Below are positions 1 through 8,172 of a DNA stretch of 64,000 bases, one piece after another; the stretch's first letter is position 1; the number at the start of each line of letters is the position of its first letter. A program made the position numbers and the translations under genes. The notes under the pieces were generated by a model. It was not told where the DNA came from and did not search any database. It saw nothing but the letters and a program-made list of their open reading frames with translations. Source of the DNA: Lottiidibacillus patelloidae (GTDB lineage Bacteria > Bacillota > Bacilli > Bacillales > SA5d-4); assembly GCF_002262935.1 (NCBI RefSeq), contig NZ_NPIA01000004.1, forward strand, positions 1 to 64,000. Reading direction: 5' to 3'.

Positions 1-120
1 TGTCTGGTAATGATGGCGAAGAGGCCACACCCGTTCCCATACCGAACACGGAAGTTAAGCTCTTCAGCGCCGATGGTAGTTGGGGGCTGTCCCCCTGTGA
101 GAGTAGGACGTTGCCAGGCA
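1..120 (+). rRNA. rrf: 5S ribosomal RNA
   Basis: This is the 5S rRNA of the large ribosomal subunit. The central segment from about 24 to 100 (CCACACCCGTTCCCATACCG, then GAACACGGAAGTTAAGC, then GATGGTAGT and GTGAGAGTAGGACG) is the highly conserved Bacillus 5S core. The first bases (TGTCTGG) pair with the last ones (CCAGGCA) to close helix I. It is followed at once by a terminator, so it is the last gene of an rRNA operon whose 16S and 23S genes lie to the left of the window. The exact mature ends may differ by a few bases. Confidence 0.97.
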
Positions 121-128
121 AATATGAA

Positions 129-163
129 GAAGAAGTTGGATTATATCCAACTTCTTTTTTTCC
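129..163 (+). terminator. rho-independent terminator of the rRNA operon
   Basis: A perfect 10-bp stem (AGAAGTTGGA at 131-140 with TCCAACTTCT at 146-155), a 5-base loop and a run of T directly after it form a classical terminator behind the 5S gene. Confidence 0.93.
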
Positions 164-235
164 TTCTAAAAAGAGACAGATAAATTTACGTAACTTTGTT
201 ATAGTAAAATTAAAACTGAAACAAAGGTGATTATG

Positions 236-643
236 ATGAACTTTACATACGCAAAAGAAGATAACCTTGAAGAATTAAAAAAACGAGATTCACATATTTC
301 TGCCAAGGTGTTACTAAAAAAAATAAGAGATGAAGAAATTATCTTAGTTAATGATGAAAAAGGAATGCTAGTAGGCTTTCTTCGCTTTAATTATTTTTGG
401 GATAGCATTCCATTTATGAACATGCTGCAAATTGTAAGTACTGCAAGGAGAAAAGGCATCGGAAAAGCTCTAGTTACTTTTTGGGAAAGTGAAATGAAGA
501 AACAAGGCCATAATTATGTATTAACTTCAACGCAATCAGATGAAGAAGCACAGCATTTTTATCGAAAGATAGATTATAAGGAAAATGGCTCGTTTATACT
601 TCCAAATGAGCCACTTGAGATTATTTTTGGTAAAAAGCTTTAA
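236..643 (+). CDS. GNAT family N-acetyltransferase
   Basis: A cytosolic acetyl-CoA-dependent acetyltransferase of the GNAT superfamily, about 135 residues; the substrate is unknown. The acetyl-CoA loop is visible as RRKGIGKAL (about residues 70-78). It is followed by the helix and a late Phe-Tyr (QHFYRKIDY) typical of GNAT motif B. The start at 236 is preferred over an ATG at 233 and a GTG at 227 because the ribosome binding site AAAGGTGA (223-230) is 5 bases before 236 but overlaps or crowds the others. It lies directly behind the rRNA operon and 29 bases before another GNAT gene. The two may be cotranscribed, but their sequences are not close. Confidence 0.88.
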   Translation: MNFTYAKEDNLEELKKRDSHISAKVLLKKIRDEEIILVNDEKGMLVGFLRFNYFWDSIPFMNMLQIVSTARRKGIGKALVTFWESEMKKQGHNYVLTSTQSDEEAQHFYRKIDYKENGSFILPNEPLEIIFGKKL

Positions 644-672
644 ATAAACATAAAGGAAAGAATGGTGAGCGC

Positions 673-1191
673 ATGATTACTATTAGATCTGAACAAAAAG
701 CTGACATCGAAAGGATCTATCAAATAAATACACTTGCTTTTGCTAGAGAAGGTGAAGGGAAATTAGTAAACGAAATACGAAAATCTCCTTATTTCATACC
801 GCCCTTATCATTAGTAGCTGAAAATGATAAGGGTATAGTAATCGGTCATATTTTATTTAGTAAAATAACGATTGAAACAAGTGATAAATCTGTAGAGACA
901 TTAGCGTTAGGACCAGTAGCGGTAGTTCCAGATTTTCAAAGACAAGGAGTAGGTGGAGCTTTAATTAGGGAAGGTATTCGAAAAGCGAAAGGGTTAAACT
1001 ATGATTCTGTTGTAGTACTTGGCCATGCAGAATACTATCCTAAGTTCGGCTTTAGTAAAGCAAGTGAAAAAGGAATAAAACCGCCATTTACCGTTCCAGA
1101 TGAAGCTTTTATGATTCTTGAGTTAAAAGAAGAAGCATTAAAAAATGTGATAGGAACGGTTAAGTATACGGAACCATTTTTAAAAGTTTAG
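673..1191 (+). CDS. GNAT family N-acetyltransferase, YhbS-like
   Basis: A cytosolic acetyltransferase of 172 residues resembling the YhbS group of GNAT proteins. The middle contains LGPVAVVPDFQRQG followed by VGGALI, the acetyl-CoA pyrophosphate-binding loop. A later GHAEYYPKFGF block is characteristic of this subgroup (VLGHxxYYxxFGF). The physiological substrate is not known. It is the second gene of a likely two-gene unit with the GNAT gene upstream and ends before a terminator shared with the convergent Hsp20 gene. Confidence 0.9.
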   Translation: MITIRSEQKADIERIYQINTLAFAREGEGKLVNEIRKSPYFIPPLSLVAENDKGIVIGHILFSKITIETSDKSVETLALGPVAVVPDFQRQGVGGALIREGIRKAKGLNYDSVVVLGHAEYYPKFGFSKASEKGIKPPFTVPDEAFMILELKEEALKNVIGTVKYTEPFLKV

Positions 1192-1228
1192 AACTTAATA
1201 GCACGATACTCAATTAATAGAAACAGAA

Positions 1229-1262
1229 AAAACTAGGATAATAAAATCCTAGTTTTTTTTTC
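1229..1262. terminator. bidirectional terminator between GNAT and Hsp20 genes
   Basis: AACTAGGAT (1231-1239) pairs with ATCCTAGTT (1246-1254). A run of T follows on the plus strand and a run of A precedes, so it can end both convergent transcripts. Confidence 0.88.
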
Positions 1263-1271
1263 TCCTCTTTC

Positions 1272-1703
1272 TTAATCTTCCATCGACTTAATAGAAACGT
1301 ATGAATTTTTATCTTTCGGAAAAGCACGATAAAGCTGAATGATTAACAATCCTCGATGATATTTCCCTTCGACTTTGTCTTCACGAATTGGATATGGTAA
1401 TTCAAAAGTTCGATTAAAATTCCCCGTATGAATTTCGGATTGAACAAGTTGAAAACCATCGTAACCTAAAGAGATTTTTCCGCTAACTTCAACGGTCCGG
1501 TAATTAGCATGAATTGATATTTCTTCAACATCGGTTACTCCAGGAAGACTGATGACGAGAATACATTCATTTTCTGTTTTATATATATTTGCTTTGGGAA
1601 AATGCTCTAACATCTCCTGAAATTCCATGAAAAAATTATCATTATTCATAAATTGTTCCATATGTTTTTTCCATTGCTTCATATTATCCATACCTTTAAA
1701 CAT
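1272..1703 (-). CDS. Hsp20/alpha-crystallin family protein, CotM/CotP-like
   Basis: A small heat-shock-type protein of 143 residues. The C-terminal two thirds form an alpha-crystallin domain (ECILVISLPGVT near residue 50, then short beta strands ending in GLLIIQLY). The Met/Phe-rich N-terminal stretch (MKQWKKHMEQFM, NNDNFFMEF) is like that of the B. subtilis spore proteins CotM and CotP, which belong to this family. It may therefore be a spore-associated or general chaperone; the sequence alone does not settle this. The start at 1703 is chosen because GGAGGG is 6 bases before it, whereas the upstream in-frame ATG at 1709 directly abuts that site. Confidence 0.82.
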   Translation of the reverse strand: MFKGMDNMKQWKKHMEQFMNNDNFFMEFQEMLEHFPKANIYKTENECILVISLPGVTDVEEISIHANYRTVEVSGKISLGYDGFQLVQSEIHTGNFNRTFELPYPIREDKVEGKYHRGLLIIQLYRAFPKDKNSYVSIKSMED

Positions 1704-1775
1704 AAACATCCCTCCACTTTTCTATTAATTATCATATGTGGGCGTAGTACATTTGGTCCGAAAAGAGGCGATTTC

Positions 1776-1804
1776 TTGCATGAAGGTAATGTAGTTAGTA
1801 CAAT
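1776..1804 (+). promoter_or_regulatory. sigma-A type promoter for yebE-yebG-purB
   Basis: A TTGCAT box (1776-1781) and a TACAAT box (1799-1804) are separated by 17 bases, 37 bases before the yebE start. No guanine (G-box) riboswitch aptamer could be seen between this promoter and yebE, nor between yebG and purB. Confidence 0.6.
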
Positions 1805-1840
1805 GAGGGCAATACAAGCGCAAAGTTCAGGAGGGATTTT

Positions 1841-2368
1841 TTGTTAGATAATGCTTTAGTTATGATTGGCCTAATTTTACTTATTAATATCGTATACGTT
1901 TCCTTTTTTACGATCAGAATGATTTTGACCTTAAAAGGCCAGAGGTATTTAGCAGCATTTATAAGTGTTTTTGAAGTTATTATTTATGTTATTGGCCTAG
2001 GTATCGTTTTAGAGAACTTAGATAATCTATATAATTTAATTGCTTATGCAACCGGATATGGACTCGGTGTATTAGTGGGGATGAAAATTGAAGAAAAACT
2101 GGCACTAGGATATATTAAAGTTAACGTTATTGTTAAAGATGTTAATACAGAAATACCAAGAATTTTACGTGACAAGGGGTATGGTGTGACATCTTGGATT
2201 GCTAATGGTTTAGAAGGAGAACGGTTAATGATTGAAATATTAACATCCCGCAAATCGGAAGTAGATCTATATAATACCGTAAAGAAAATTGACGAAAAAG
2301 CATTTATTATTTCACATGAACCGAAAGCATTTTATGGAGGCTTCTGGGTTAAGAAAGTACGGAGGTAA
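1841..2368 (+). CDS. yebE: DUF2179-type membrane protein YebE (UPF0316)
   Basis: A 175-residue membrane protein of the YebE/UPF0316 family, function unknown. Three hydrophobic segments (about residues 5-25, 38-56 and 62-80) are followed by a soluble C-terminal domain rich in alternating beta strands ([21 protein letters not shown]), matching the DUF2179 domain. It starts at a TTG codon 5 bases after AGGAGGG. In B. subtilis yebE and yebG stand immediately before the purine operon, and the same order yebE-yebG-pur is kept here, so family and locus agree. Confidence 0.9.
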   Translation: MLDNALVMIGLILLINIVYVSFFTIRMILTLKGQRYLAAFISVFEVIIYVIGLGIVLENLDNLYNLIAYATGYGLGVLVGMKIEEKLALGYIKVNVIVKDVNTEIPRILRDKGYGVTSWIANGLEGERLMIEILTSRKSEVDLYNTVKKIDEKAFIISHEPKAFYGGFWVKKVRR

Positions 2369-2373
2369 CGTCC

Positions 2374-2580
2374 TTGAAAAAACAAAAAAAGAGAAAGTTT
2401 GAAGTTCTTGATGGCGAGACAATTGATCAGTGTCTAGAAAGAATGGAAAAAGAAGGGTATACACCTGTTAGGAGAATGGAACGTCCAGTTTTTGAAGAAA
2501 TTGTTGAAAATAAAGAAAAAATAAGAAAGCCTTTCAAACAGCAAATTATTTTTGAAGGGAAACTTAAAGGGGAGAAGTAA
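2374..2580 (+). CDS. yebG: NETI motif-containing protein YebG
   Basis: A 68-residue, lysine-rich cytosolic protein of unknown function. It carries the family signature (here [20 protein letters not shown], from about residue 14; the family name derives from NETI at this place) and a terminal MERP segment. It starts at TTG, 5 bases after the yebE stop, with GGAGGT overlapping the yebE end, and is translationally linked to purB, which follows after one base. The NETI family is largely restricted to Bacillaceae and keeps this position beside pur genes. Confidence 0.88.
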   Translation: MKKQKKRKFEVLDGETIDQCLERMEKEGYTPVRRMERPVFEEIVENKEKIRKPFKQQIIFEGKLKGEK

Positions 2581-2581
2581 T

Positions 2582-3874
2582 GTGATAGAGCGTTATACGC
2601 GACCTGAAATGAAAAAACTTTGGTCTGAAGAGAATAGGCTGCAATCTTGGTTAGAAGTTGAAATTTTAGCTTGTGAAGCATGGAGTGAGCTCGGAACAAT
2701 TCCAAAAGAAGATGTAGCATTACTTCGCAAAAATGCGTCTTTTAATATTGATCGAGTAAAAGAAATAGAAGAAGAAACAAGACATGACGTTGTTGCATTT
2801 ACTAGAGCTGTTTCTGAAACATTAGGGGAAGAGAAAAAGTGGGTCCACTATGGCCTTACTTCAACAGATGTTGTTGATACGGCCTTAGGTTATCAACTTA
2901 AGCAAGTGAATGACATTATAAAGCAAGACTTGGAAAGAATCGTACAAGTATTAAAGGAAAAAGCACAAGAACATAAGTATACGGTTATGATGGGGCGCAC
3001 ACATGGCATCCATGCTGAACCGACAACTTTTGGCTTAAAGATGGCACTATGGTATGAAGAAATGAAGCGAAATGTAGCACGTTTCGAGGAAGCTGCAGAC
3101 GGCGTTCAATATGGGAAAATTTCAGGGGCAGTAGGTACATATGCCAATATCGAGCCATTTGTCGAAGAATATGTTTGTGAAAAATTAGGGATTAAACATG
3201 CTCCAATTTCAACGCAAACACTTCAGCGTGATCGCTTCGCTCATTATATGTCTGTCATTGCTCTTATTGCAACAAGTATTGAAAAGTTTGCAGTTGAAGT
3301 TCGCGGCTTACAAAAAAGTGAAACGAGAGAAGTCGAAGAGTATTTTGCAAAAGGTCAAAAAGGGTCTTCAGCTATGCCTCATAAGCGAAATCCAATTGGC
3401 TCGGAAAATGTTACAGGTTTAGCGAGAGTTATTCGAGGGTATATGGTAACGGCATATGAAAATGTCCCACTTTGGCATGAACGTGATATTTCACATTCTT
3501 CTGCAGAGAGAGTTATTTTACCTGATGCAACTACAGCATTAAATTATATTCTAAATCGCTTTACAAATATTATTAAAAATTTAACAGTCTTCCCTGAAAA
3601 TATGAAACGAAACATGGATAAAACGTATGGCTTAATTTATTCACAACGAGTATTATTAGCGCTAATAAATAAAGGGCTAAGCCGTGAAGATGCTTATGAT
3701 CTCGTCCAACCGAAAGCAATGGAGGCTTGGGAAACAGAACAACAGTTTAAAAAGCTAGTTTCTGAAGATAAACAAATATCCTCCCTATTAACAAAAAAGG
3801 AAATAGATGATTGCTTTGATTATAGCTATCATTTATCACAAGTAGATAATGTATTTAACCGTTTAGGGTTATAA
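2582..3874 (+). CDS. purB: adenylosuccinate lyase
   Basis: Splits SAICAR to AICAR plus fumarate in de novo purine synthesis and adenylosuccinate to AMP plus fumarate in AMP formation from IMP. It has 430 residues, the usual length. The fumarase/aspartase signature [11 protein letters not shown] is near residue 270. [13 protein letters not shown] (about 90-102) and [14 protein letters not shown] (about 140-153) carry active-site His and Thr residues. The start is a GTG preceded by AAAGGGGAG inside the yebG end. It is odd that purE and purK are missing before it and purC through purD after it: a terminator and a small antisense gene follow directly. The gene is intact and would still be needed for AMP synthesis from salvaged purines. 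Confidence 0.97.
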   Translation: MIERYTRPEMKKLWSEENRLQSWLEVEILACEAWSELGTIPKEDVALLRKNASFNIDRVKEIEEETRHDVVAFTRAVSETLGEEKKWVHYGLTSTDVVDTALGYQLKQVNDIIKQDLERIVQVLKEKAQEHKYTVMMGRTHGIHAEPTTFGLKMALWYEEMKRNVARFEEAADGVQYGKISGAVGTYANIEPFVEEYVCEKLGIKHAPISTQTLQRDRFAHYMSVIALIATSIEKFAVEVRGLQKSETREVEEYFAKGQKGSSAMPHKRNPIGSENVTGLARVIRGYMVTAYENVPLWHERDISHSSAERVILPDATTALNYILNRFTNIIKNLTVFPENMKRNMDKTYGLIYSQRVLLALINKGLSREDAYDLVQPKAMEAWETEQQFKKLVSEDKQISSLLTKKEIDDCFDYSYHLSQVDNVFNRLGL

Positions 3875-3879
3875 CTTAA

Positions 3880-3975
3880 TCACTTTTTCCGGCGAATCCA
3901 AACATAAGATAGGGCAACAATACTTCCTATTAACGTTGCCAATATAAAAAGTGTATCCGATAAATATTCAAACAT
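3880..3975 (-). CDS. EYxxD motif small membrane protein
   Basis: A 31-residue peptide starting MFEYLSDTLF, with one hydrophobic helix (about residues 9-25) and a basic tail RRKK. The N-terminal Glu-Tyr-x-x-Asp fits the EYxxD small membrane protein family known from Bacillaceae; its function is unknown. CAGGAGTGA stands 5-6 bases before the ATG. It is antisense to the purB terminator region and downstream of the DUF2892 gene on the same strand, so it may be expressed from that transcript or its own promoter. Confidence 0.75.
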   Translation of the reverse strand: MFEYLSDTLFILATLIGSIVALSYVWIRRKK

Positions 3976-3993
3976 GTCATTCACTCCTGCTAT

Positions 3994-4026
3994 AAAAGTC
4001 TCCCGTAACTTGGGAGACTTTTTTCA
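3994..4026 (+). terminator. terminator downstream of purB
   Basis: AAGTCTCCC (3996-4004) pairs with GGGAGACTT (4012-4020), followed by TTTTTT. It lies just upstream of the antisense small membrane protein gene. Confidence 0.85.
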
Positions 4027-4055
4027 ATTATTTTTATGGTTAATCTCAATTTTTG

Positions 4056-4310
4056 TTAAGACGGGTTTATGATTTCCTTTTCTTCCTCGATGTCACAGCA
4101 GTCACCTTTTTTAGGCATACATTTCATTAGTTCAGTGATTGGGCAGAAACGAGTAATTCCTTGAGCAACTTTCATTGCTCCGAGTAGCACTACCCAAAGA
4201 TAAGACTGACACCATGGACGTTTCACTAATTTAGCAGTAGACCACGACAACATCGTTAATCCACAAGTAATACGAATCATTGCGTTAATAATTCCAATAT
4301 TTGGACGCAT
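4056..4310 (-). CDS. DUF2892 (YgaP-type) membrane protein
   Basis: An 84-residue protein of the DUF2892 family (the inner-membrane domain also found in rhodanese YgaP). It begins MRPNIGIINAMIR, has two hydrophobic segments (about 8-20 and 33-50) and ends with the family block RFCPITELMKCM followed by a Cys- and acid-rich tail (KKGDCCDIEEE). The start is set by GGAGGTG 6 bases before the ATG at 4310. Extra upstream codons are open but have no binding site. The role is unknown; CP and CC cysteines suggest metal or sulfur chemistry, which is inference. It is transcribed divergently from yerA. Confidence 0.85.
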   Translation of the reverse strand: MRPNIGIINAMIRITCGLTMLSWSTAKLVKRPWCQSYLWVVLLGAMKVAQGITRFCPITELMKCMPKKGDCCDIEEEKEIINPS

Positions 4311-4376
4311 TTTTTCACCTCCATTTCTACTTTCATGGTAGGATATAGGAAAAGAGACGAAGGGAGAACGTTCTTT

Positions 4377-6089
4377 ATGTTTCATTGGGATGTCGAGCAA
4401 ATTAGAAAACAAATTAATGTAATTAAAGGAAAAGAAAATCCTTCTAAAGTTTTAAAAAACGTTACTTACTTAAATGGTCCTCTAAAGAAATGGCTTTCTG
4501 GTCATATATGGATTAGTGAAAACCGCATCATATACGTCGGTGAAGAGCTGCCCGAAAATCTAGAAAATACGGAAGTTGTTGATTGTACTGGGCAATTTGC
4601 AGTTCCTGGTTATATCGAACCACATGCTCATCCATTTCAGTTATATAATCCCCTCACTTTAGCTCATTATGCATCACTACGTGGAACGACAACACTTGTC
4701 AGTGACAACCTTTTATTGTCAATTTTATTTAATAAACAGCAAGCTTTTTCATTCATAAATGCTTTGGATAAAGAAGTATCCTCCTTTTATTGGTGGGCAA
4801 GATATGATTCTCAAACAGTGTTGCAAAACGAAAGACAAACCTATACAAAAGAAACGTTAAAAGCGTGGACAGATCATCCGAATGTACTTCAAGGTGGCGA
4901 GTTAACAGGTTGGCCAAAAGTGCTTGCAGGTGAAGACGAACTTGTAAAAGCAATGATTGAAACTAGAAAAAATAACAAACCTATTGAAGGACACCTTCCA
5001 GCAGCCTCGGCAAAAACATTAACACAGCTGGCACTACTCGGTGTGACTAGTGACCATGAGTCAATGACGGGTAAAGATGTTTTTGAACGTTTACGTCTTG
5101 GGTATAACGTAGCATTAAGGTATTCATCGATTCGCCCGGACTTGCCGGCATTACTTGAAGAAATGAAAGAGTATGACCTAGCTTCTTACGACAAAATAAT
5201 GTTTACGACTGACGGATCGACACCAGCTTTTTATGAGCAAGGTGTTATCGATAAAATGATCTCTATTGCACTAGAAAATGGAATACCGTCAGAAGAAGCG
5301 TATAATATGGCTTCTTATAATGCGGCAAGGCATTTGCGAATTGACGATGTTCACGGCATTATAGCGCCAGGACAAATCGCCCATATTAATATACTTTCAG
5401 ATATAAATAATCCTACACCTATAGCCGTTTTGGCTAGTGGCGAATGGGTTTTAAGAAACAAGGAAGCTTGCATGGAGGAAAAGCCGTTTCCATGGGCGGA
5501 TTTTGACGTGGAAAAGCTGAACATTAGCTGGGAATTAAAAGAGGCAGATTTTCAGTTTGAAACAAAAACTGGATTAAAAATGCTCAATTCAGTAATTATT
5601 AAACCGTACGAAAGAGAAGAAGAAGCTCTTGCAGAAGACGAAAGTTATGTCATGTTAATTGATCGAAATGGGAAGTGGCGAGTTAACACAATATTGAAAG
5701 GCTTTGCTACCAATGTTTGTGGATTTGTTAGCTCTTATTCTAATAGTGGCGATATTATTTTAATTGGAAGAAATAAAAATAGGATGATCGCAGCTTTTAA
5801 CCGCATGAAACAAATAGGTGGAGGCATTGTGCTTAGTGATAACGAGGAGTTAGTATATGAGCTACCGTTACCTTTGGCGGGCGCTTTTTCGGATATGCCT
5901 TTAGTATGGTTAGCGAAGGAAAATACAAAATTAAAAGAAATGCTACAAGAGCGAGGATATCGATTTGAAGATCCTGTCTATACATTGTTGTTTTTGTCTT
6001 CCATTCACCTACCATATATTCGCGTGACTCCAGCAGGAATCTACAATGTTATGCAGAAAAGTATTCTCAATCCTTTCGAGGTGCGTTAA
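4377..6089 (+). CDS. yerA: adenine deaminase-like amidohydrolase YerA
   Basis: A 570-residue metal-dependent hydrolase of the adenine deaminase/amidohydrolase superfamily, equivalent to B. subtilis YerA. Visible landmarks are the HxH metal pair in PGYIEPHAHPF (about residues 80-90), a further His in IEGHLPAAS, SDHES, and the catalytic-type Asp in FTTDGSTP. The C-terminal adenine deaminase half contains GKWRVNT and GGGIVL. The adenine substrate is inferred from the family; YerA itself is poorly characterised. The ATG at 4377 has AAGGGAGA upstream and aligns with the known N-terminal region. In B. subtilis yerA lies a short way beyond the purine operon, as here beyond purB. Confidence 0.9.
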   Translation: MFHWDVEQIRKQINVIKGKENPSKVLKNVTYLNGPLKKWLSGHIWISENRIIYVGEELPENLENTEVVDCTGQFAVPGYIEPHAHPFQLYNPLTLAHYASLRGTTTLVSDNLLLSILFNKQQAFSFINALDKEVSSFYWWARYDSQTVLQNERQTYTKETLKAWTDHPNVLQGGELTGWPKVLAGEDELVKAMIETRKNNKPIEGHLPAASAKTLTQLALLGVTSDHESMTGKDVFERLRLGYNVALRYSSIRPDLPALLEEMKEYDLASYDKIMFTTDGSTPAFYEQGVIDKMISIALENGIPSEEAYNMASYNAARHLRIDDVHGIIAPGQIAHINILSDINNPTPIAVLASGEWVLRNKEACMEEKPFPWADFDVEKLNISWELKEADFQFETKTGLKMLNSVIIKPYEREEEALAEDESYVMLIDRNGKWRVNTILKGFATNVCGFVSSYSNSGDIILIGRNKNRMIAAFNRMKQIGGGIVLSDNEELVYELPLPLAGAFSDMPLVWLAKENTKLKEMLQERGYRFEDPVYTLLFLSSIHLPYIRVTPAGIYNVMQKSILNPFEVR

Positions 6090-6128
6090 ACTAAAGATAA
6101 TACTAATAAGGAAGTTAGGTTGATACTT

Positions 6129-7226
6129 ATGAAAAGGATATTATTTATAATTATTTTCACATTATTCGCCTTAACTGCGTGCTCTAATGGAGAGAAAAAT
6201 AACGAAGAACTAAGTTCGCCAGACCCAGTAATTACTGATGAAAATGAAAATGCAAACGATGAAAGTACAGATGAAGAAGAAGTAGTAGAAGTAGTAGAAG
6301 AAGTAGAGGAATCTTTACCATACGTTTATCCATTAACAGGTATTCGAACAGATCAAGACATCTCACAACGTGTCATCGCTGTTATGTTAAATAACCACGT
6401 AAAAGCAAGACCACAATCGGGACTACATAAAGCAGATGTTGTCTATGAAGTTTTAGCCGAAGGAAACATCACTCGTTTTTTAGCTTTATATCAAAGTGAT
6501 CTTCCAGAAGTATTTGGACCAATTCGTAGTGCAAGACATTATTATATGGATTTAAGTAATGGCTATAATGGTTTTTATATTCACCATGGATGGAGCCCAT
6601 TGGCGAAAAAAATGGTGAAAAATGGCCAAATTGAAAACTTAAATGGACTTTATTTTGATGGAATATTATTTCATCGTGCACCGTTTAGAAAAGCTCCTCA
6701 TAACTCGTACATTACCGTTGAAAATTTAATGGAAGGTGCAGACCGTAAAGGGTACGCATTTGAAGATACCGACATTTCACCCTTACCATTTTTAACAGAA
6801 GACGAAGTAGCATCTTTGTCAGGTGAAAAAGCAACTAGTGTTACTGTTACATATGCTTCTAGTTATGATGTGAAATACGAATATAATGCGGAAGAGATGA
6901 CTTACACGAGATACAGTTCAGGTGTGAAAACAGTAGACTTAGAAACAGAAATACCAATTACAACAAAAAATATATTCGTTGTTGAAGTGCCTCATTACTT
7001 TATTGATAGCTATCCACGCCGAGGTTTAAGTTTAACTGATGGTGGAAAAGGATATCTTATAGGTAATGGAATTGTACGGGAAGTAGAATGGCAAAATGTT
7101 GATGGGCGAATTCTTCCATTCCACGATGGGAAAGAAGTTGGCTTTATTCCAGGAAAGACGTGGATTAATATTGTACCAACAGACCCAGGTTTAGAAGATA
7201 GCGTTACTATTGTCGGTAATGAATAA
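6129..7226 (+). CDS. yerB: DUF3048 lipoprotein YerB
   Basis: A secreted lipoprotein of 365 residues. The N-terminal lipobox is Leu-Thr-Ala-Cys with the lipidated Cys18, followed by an acidic linker of about 50 residues (repeated Glu-Val pairs) and the two-part DUF3048 domain. The domain shows ARPQSGLHKADVVYE near residue 95 and GPIRSARHYY near 130, the usual DUF3048 signatures. Its function is unknown, presumably at the outer face of the membrane. The ATG is preferred over an in-frame TTG 9 bases upstream. It is followed after 35 bases by yerC, as in B. subtilis. Confidence 0.93.
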   Translation: MKRILFIIIFTLFALTACSNGEKNNEELSSPDPVITDENENANDESTDEEEVVEVVEEVEESLPYVYPLTGIRTDQDISQRVIAVMLNNHVKARPQSGLHKADVVYEVLAEGNITRFLALYQSDLPEVFGPIRSARHYYMDLSNGYNGFYIHHGWSPLAKKMVKNGQIENLNGLYFDGILFHRAPFRKAPHNSYITVENLMEGADRKGYAFEDTDISPLPFLTEDEVASLSGEKATSVTVTYASSYDVKYEYNAEEMTYTRYSSGVKTVDLETEIPITTKNIFVVEVPHYFIDSYPRRGLSLTDGGKGYLIGNGIVREVEWQNVDGRILPFHDGKEVGFIPGKTWINIVPTDPGLEDSVTIVGNE

Positions 7227-7261
7227 TAGTTTCGTTTTAAAGCTCGAAGGGAGAAAAAAGC

Positions 7262-7573
7262 GTGTCCATAGAAAAATTAAAAAGTGAAGAATTTAATGAG
7301 TTATTTGAAGCTATACTTTCTTTAGATTCAGTGGAAGAGTGTTATAAATTTTTTGATGATATATGTACAATAAATGAAATTCAGTCAATATCACAAAGAT
7401 TACAAGTAGCGAAAATGCTTAAAGGTGGATTAACTTATCAAAAGATAGAAACCGAGACTGGCGCAAGTACGGCAACAATCTCTCGTGTTAAGCGTTGCTT
7501 AAACTACGGAAATGATGGCTATAATATCGTTTTAAATCGCATATGTCCTACTACTGAAAAAGAGAGCCTGTAA
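7262..7573 (+). CDS. yerC: TrpR-like protein YerC/YecD family
   Basis: A 103-residue protein of the TrpR-related YerC/YecD family. The second half contains a helix-turn-helix like that of the Trp repressor (SQRLQVAKML, then TYQKIETETGASTATISRVKR). It probably binds DNA, but ligand and targets are unknown. It starts at GTG after AAGGGAGA with 7-base spacing. It follows yerB in the conserved order, and the stop codon lies inside the terminator stem. Confidence 0.92.
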   Translation: MSIEKLKSEEFNELFEAILSLDSVEECYKFFDDICTINEIQSISQRLQVAKMLKGGLTYQKIETETGASTATISRVKRCLNYGNDGYNIVLNRICPTTEKESL

Positions 7574-7602
7574 CATTTTGTTACAGGTTTTATTTCTTTT
7601 TA
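7566..7602 (+). terminator. terminator of yerB-yerC
   Basis: CCTGTAAC (7567-7574) pairs with GTTACAGG (7580-7587), followed by TTTTATTTCTTTTT. The 5' arm includes the yerC stop codon. Confidence 0.85.
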
Positions 7603-8111
7603 GAGTGCTCCAGTTTTTACGCCGTTAACCGATTGCTTCAGCTTTTCTTTATCTGTCTAGCTTCGACTCCTAGCGACTAGTTAACTTCATACTTCTCATT
7701 TGCGATAAGTCAACATCAAAGTGTAAGAACACTTTGTGTTTCCTTTATCTCACTCGAAGTATTCCAGTTCATACGTCGCTAAGCAGTCGTCTCAGCTTTT
7801 CTTTATCTGTCTAGCTTCAGCAATCAACGTCTAGAAAACTTCACACTCTTCATTTCGATAAGTCTACATCGAATAGTTACGACTATTCGTGTATCCTTTA
7901 TCTTAATCAGAGTGCTCCAGTTTTTACGCCGTTAACCGATTGCTTCAGCTTTTCTTTATCTGTCTAGCTTCGACTCCTAGCGACTAGTTAACTTCATACT
8001 TCTCATTTGCGATAAGTCAACATCAAAGTGTAAGAACACTTTGTGTTTCCTTTATCTCACTCGAAGTATTCCAGTTCATACGTCGCTAAGCAGTCGTCTC
8101 AGCTTTTCTTT
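7602..8111. repeat. tandem array of structured intergenic repeats
   Basis: An exact direct repeat of 203 bases (7602-7804 and 7909-8111) flanks a related but different unit of about 105 bases. Read as hairpins, the array holds three stem-loops: 7659-7797, 7813-7950 and 7966-8104. Each has AGCT ends, and each encloses a perfect 8-bp inner hairpin: CAAAGTGT/ACACTTTG at 7717-7736 and 8024-8043, and CGAATAGT/ACTATTCG at 7870-7889. The bases differ between unit types while pairing is kept. A right arm without its left partner stands at 7602-7645. The recurring phrase CTTTATCTGTCTAGCTTC resembles intergenic repeats common in Bacillaceae genomes. No coding sequence was found. It occupies the place where B. 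subtilis has yerD. Confidence 0.88.
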
Positions 8112-8112
8112 T

Positions 8113-8143
8113 TTGGACGGTTACCATGTTATTTTGTTATAAT
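8113..8143 (+). promoter_or_regulatory. probable promoter of pcrB-pcrA-ligA-camS
   Basis: A perfect TATAAT (8138-8143) stands 30 bases before pcrB. A TTGGAC box at 8113-8118 is possible, but the spacer of 19 bases is longer than ideal. It begins directly at the end of the repeat array. Confidence 0.5.
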
Positions 8144-8172
8144 TTTTTCATGAAGATGTAGGAGGAAACACG

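Noticed and set aside
1653-1847. Plus-strand frame of 64 codons across the Hsp20 start
   Set aside because: It is mostly antisense to the Hsp20 gene, has no ribosome binding site and overlaps the promoter and start of yebE.
2374-2600. Purine riboswitch before purB
   Set aside because: yebG and purB are separated by one base, and no aptamer-like sequence is present upstream of yebE either.
7602-8111. Possible CRISPR array
   Set aside because: Repeat units are about 150 bases with internal hairpins and no short identical repeats with unique spacers; no cas genes are nearby.
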